8,396 nt of DNA from Candidatus Atribacteria bacterium. Its GTDB lineage: Bacteria > Atribacterota > Atribacteria > Atribacterales > Atribacteraceae. The DNA is taken from positions 1-8,396 of the forward strand of contig JAPLGF010000154.1 of the NCBI GenBank assembly GCA_026390275.1, read 5' to 3'. Shown here one piece after another: positions 6,264 through 8,396 of the stretch. Within the stretch, counting starts at the first letter, position 1. Every line of letters starts with the position of its first letter. The position numbers and the translations under genes were made by a program. The notes under the pieces were generated by a model. It was not told the origin of the DNA, did no database searches, and worked only from the letters and a program-made list of their open reading frames with translations.

Positions 6264-6292
6264 ATTATAACCGATGTTTTTTCCAGTGGCAA
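6264..6292 (-). promoter_or_regulatory. sigma70-type promoter of hflKC
   Basis: Reading the minus strand, TTGCCA (6292-6287) is separated by exactly 17 bases from a perfect TATAAT (6269-6264). This is the best promoter-like sequence in the window and points at hflK, with a leader of about 88 bases. Confidence 0.75.
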
Positions 6293-6359
6293 GTATGGTG
6301 ATCAAATTGTTTTTTCTGAGCATCTTCTTTCTTGGTGTCAAAATGAATTTTTTTTAAAA

Positions 6360-6387
6360 GAGAGGTATAATGGAAAACTATGGTTAA
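6360..6387 (+). promoter_or_regulatory. ktrB translation-start region with overlapping 5-codon minicistron
   Basis: GAGAGG (6360-6365) is followed by TATAAT (6366-6371) and then the ktrB ATG at 6380. If TATAAT is a -10 box, transcription would start near 6378 and the message would be nearly leaderless; no good -35 lies 16-18 bases upstream. If GAGAGG is a ribosome site, it is 14 bases from the ktrB ATG but 4 bases from another ATG at 6370, which opens a frame of five codons ending TAA at 6385-6387 and overlapping the ktrB start. The arrangement is ambiguous. Confidence 0.3.
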
Positions 6388-7750
6388 AACGAAGGATGAA
6401 AGACAATACACAGCAGCCTTTGGTTGGTTTGATAATGAACGACATTTTATGCTTCGACCAGCGCAGCTCATCCTGCTCGGTTACATCGCCTTCATTCTTC
6501 TGGGGTCTTTTATGCTTCTCCTCCCCGGAATGGTGACCTCCGGGAATCACCTGACCTTCATCGATGCCCTTTTTACCTCCACTTCCGCCATCTGTGTCAC
6601 GGGCCTCACCGTGGTTGATACCGCCACCTTCTATTCGTTTTGGGGTCAACTCGTGATCCTTCTCCTCATTCAGGGTGGGGGGTTGGGGTATATGACGCTG
6701 ACCACTCTTATTGCCATTGCCCTTCATCGCCGTATCGAATACCGGGATCGTCTGGCGCTCAAGGAATCGTTCAGCTTAGAAACGCCGGGAGGGGTGGTTC
6801 GGTTTACCCTGGGTGTTCTTAAGTATACTTTTGCTATCGAAGGCATCGGGGTGATTTTACTCTTCGTTGGTTTTTTGAAAGATCTTCCTCCCATCAAAGC
6901 CCTGTATTTTGCCTTTTTCCACGGTATTTCTGCCTTCTGCAATGCGGGTTTTTCTGTTTTCCCTAATAACCTGGAAAACTATGCCCTGGATCCCATTGTC
7001 AGCCTGACGATTTGTTTTCTCATCATTTTCGGCGGGATTGGTTTTATGATCATCCGGAGTTTTTTAGAGAAAAAACGGATCACCTCTCTTCACGGGAAAG
7101 TTGTATTGCGGGTGACCCTTTTTCTCCTGATCATTGGGACGGTGGGTTTCCTTCTTTTTGAATGGAACAATCCAGCCACCATTGGCCGGTTCGGGATCGG
7201 GGGAAAAGTCCTGGCCAGTTTCTTCCAGGCAGTCACACCACGTACTGCGGGTTTTAATACTATTCACAACGGGTACCTGCGTCCAATTTCTCTTTTTTTC
7301 ACTATGTTTCTCATGTTTATCGGAGCTTCCCCGGGCGGAACCGGGGGAGGTATCAAGACTACAGTTTTCGCCATATTGCTCGGAATGATCAAGGGGTCGG
7401 CGCAAGAGAAAAACCGGGTCGAGCTTTTCCATCGGCGGATTTCTCCCGATACCGTTTTCCGGGCTGTAACCCAGGCCTTGATCCCCTTTTTCCTGGTTTC
7501 CATTATTACCATGATCATTCTCTCGTACCAGGTCGACAATCCAGTTTTTGTATTGTTTGAAGTGATCTCCGCTTTTGGAACGGTAGGCCTTTCGGCGGGA
7601 ATCACCCCCACCCTGTGGGGGTTGAGTAAATTTCTTCTGGTATTTATGATGTACTATGGAAAAGTGGGTCTGCTGGGATTGGCAATATATCCAGTTAAAA
7701 AAGAGGAAAGGGAGTGTATCCTCTATCCGGAAGAGAATATCCAGTTGTAA
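6380..7750 (+). CDS. ktrB: KtrB/TrkH-family potassium translocation subunit
   Basis: This is the membrane pore subunit of a Ktr/Trk K+ (often Na+-coupled) uptake system. Its 456 residues are strongly hydrophobic. The core begins near residue 25 (LRPAQLILLGY) without the two extra N-terminal helices of E. coli TrkH, so KtrB-type is preferred. The four pore-loop filters, each with the critical Gly, are visible: ICVTGL (Gly75), FCNAGF (Gly190), PRTAGFNT (Gly291) and FGTVGLS (Gly403). Between the third and fourth lies the conserved gating-loop motif GASPGGTGGGIKTT (315-328). The C-terminal YPVKKEERECILYPEENIQL is a usual short cytoplasmic tail. ATG 6380 is used because an in-frame stop lies just upstream (6368-6370) and the next Met is at residue 24. 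A KtrA/TrkA RCK-domain partner, normally required, is not beside it in the window. Confidence 0.93.
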   Translation: MVKTKDERQYTAAFGWFDNERHFMLRPAQLILLGYIAFILLGSFMLLLPGMVTSGNHLTFIDALFTSTSAICVTGLTVVDTATFYSFWGQLVILLLIQGGGLGYMTLTTLIAIALHRRIEYRDRLALKESFSLETPGGVVRFTLGVLKYTFAIEGIGVILLFVGFLKDLPPIKALYFAFFHGISAFCNAGFSVFPNNLENYALDPIVSLTICFLIIFGGIGFMIIRSFLEKKRITSLHGKVVLRVTLFLLIIGTVGFLLFEWNNPATIGRFGIGGKVLASFFQAVTPRTAGFNTIHNGYLRPISLFFTMFLMFIGASPGGTGGGIKTTVFAILLGMIKGSAQEKNRVELFHRRISPDTVFRAVTQALIPFFLVSIITMIILSYQVDNPVFVLFEVISAFGTVGLSAGITPTLWGLSKFLLVFMMYYGKVGLLGLAIYPVKKEERECILYPEENIQL

Positions 7751-7844
7751 AGAGATACCTGAGGGTGGTCATTTGGGGTATGGTGGTATGTTTTTTCCAA
7801 TTCCTCATTTCCACAATTCCATATTCTTTCCCGGGGGGGTTTTT

Positions 7845-7920
7845 CCAACTCAACGACTCAACAACTCCCCAACTCAACGTTTTTACACGACTCACGACTC
7901 ACAGTTCTTACCAACTCAAC
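7845..7920 (+). repeat. cluster of short direct repeats CCAACTCAAC and ACGACTCA
   Basis: CCAACTCAAC occurs at 7845-7854, 7869-7878 and 7911-7920, the first two followed by G. ACGACTCA occurs at 7853-7860, 7887-7894 and 7894-7901, the last two sharing a base. The block fills most of the spacer between ktrB and the biotin carboxylase gene and has very low G content on this strand. It is not a CRISPR array: units are about 10 bases and spacing is irregular. It resembles short intergenic low-complexity repeats seen in some bacterial genomes. Confidence 0.75.
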
Positions 7921-7934
7921 ATCATTTTCAGGGC

Positions 7935-7940
7935 AGGTGA
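7935..7940 (+). promoter_or_regulatory. ribosome binding site setting a TTG start
   Basis: AGGTGA at 7935-7940 lies 5 bases before TTG 7946. This favours TTG over the in-frame GTG at 7937, which overlaps the site itself. Confidence 0.65.
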
Positions 7941-7945
7941 ATGGT

Positions 7946-8396
7946 TTGTTTGAGAAGATTTTAATCGCCAATCGGGGTGAAATCGCACTGCGAACGGTTC
8001 GTGCCTGCCGGGAGATGGGCATCAAGACGGTGGGGGTTTATTCCGATGTGGACCGTTCTCTCCTGCACCTCCGCTTTGTCGATCAAAAGGTGTCCCTGGG
8101 GGGGAATCTACCGGCGGAGACGTATCTCAACATGGAAAAGATCATCAAAGCGTGTGAGCTCACCAAAGCTGATGCCGTCCACCCCGGATATGGTTTTTTG
8201 GCGGAAAATACTTTTTTTGCCAATACCCTTCGCACCCATGGGATTGCTTTTATTGGTCCCGGTGATGATGTCCTCAAAAAAATGAAGAACAAACTATTAG
8301 CTAAAAAGATTCTGCATGAAGCCGGGGTTCCGGTTGTCCCCGGTTCTTTAGATATAGTTCATTCTCTCCAGGAAGCACATGATATCGGGAAGGATA
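7946..8396 (+). CDS. accC: biotin carboxylase, N-terminal part (cut by window edge)
   Basis: Biotin carboxylase uses ATP and bicarbonate to carboxylate biotin on its carrier protein, feeding acetyl-CoA carboxylase or a related biotin enzyme. The visible 150 residues begin MFEKILIANRGEIALR, the standard start of the family, if TTG 7946 is read as Met. AHPGYGFLAEN-like residues (VHPGYGFLAEN, 79-89), AFIGPGDDVLKKMKNK (101-116, Lys116 aligning with the first ATP-binding lysine of E. coli AccC) and AGVPVVPGS (126-134) follow. This covers the N-terminal Rossmann-like domain and the start of the ATP-grasp domain. Initiation at TTG and loss of the 3' end at the window edge make it easy to miss. It could equally be subunit A of a two-subunit pyruvate carboxylase (pycA) or another biotin-dependent enzyme; the neighbouring downstream gene, outside the window, would decide. 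Confidence 0.9.
   Translation, partial: MFEKILIANRGEIALRTVRACREMGIKTVGVYSDVDRSLLHLRFVDQKVSLGGNLPAETYLNMEKIIKACELTKADAVHPGYGFLAENTFFANTLRTHGIAFIGPGDDVLKKMKNKLLAKKILHEAGVPVVPGSLDIVHSLQEAHDIGKD

Noticed and set aside
7845..7920. CRISPR array
   Set aside because: Repeat units of about 10 bases with irregular spacing and no uniform spacers do not fit a CRISPR array.
7656..7953. Two overlapping small reading frames (94 and 79 codons) after ktrB
   Set aside because: They start inside ktrB or straddle the repeat block, and their translations mainly reflect the repeats.

Overview
The window is bacterial chromosomal DNA of roughly balanced base composition with AT-rich spacers. It holds housekeeping genes on both strands, with a small patch of mobile-element and decayed-gene debris at its left end. 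I cannot assign a phylum from sequence alone. The gene set (GlmS, IlvE, an AhpD-like protein, HflK/HflC, a KtrB-type K+ translocator, a biotin carboxylase) is common to many bacteria.

Layout. Bases 1-233 look like the right end of a TnpB-carrying IS200/IS605-type element whose tnpB body lies outside the window. They contain strong hairpins like those of TnpB guide (omega) RNAs. Bases 234-501 hold no recognisable gene, but include a foldable stretch and a perfect 27-bp palindrome. Bases 502-612 are a remnant of a YhcG/DUF1016 PD-(D/E)XK nuclease, ending 5 bases before the stop codon of glmS. glmS (minus strand, 618-2438) is complete. A 475-base AT-rich divergent spacer follows, then a plus-strand pair, ilvE (2914-3828) and a small AhpD-like carboxymuconolactone decarboxylase-family gene (3840-4190). 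A convergent spacer with a long fold-back hairpin separates these from hflC and hflK on the minus strand (4275-6169), which overlap by the ATGA sequence. A divergent regulatory spacer with a very good minus-strand sigma70-type promoter and an immediately following hairpin/U-tract lies between hflK and the plus-strand ktrB gene (6380-7750). A short spacer made largely of tandem CAACTCAAC / ACGACTCA repeats leads to the start of a biotin carboxylase gene (7946 to the window edge), most likely initiated at TTG.

How the genes work together. The two visible operon-like units are ilvE plus the AhpD-like gene (11 bases apart) and hflK-hflC (overlapping; the two products form one membrane complex that modulates the FtsH protease). 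glmS, ktrB and the biotin carboxylase appear as separate transcription units for amino-sugar precursor synthesis, potassium uptake and carboxylation. The least explained parts are the left 500 bases (possible guide-RNA end plus unexplained structure) and the hflK leader.
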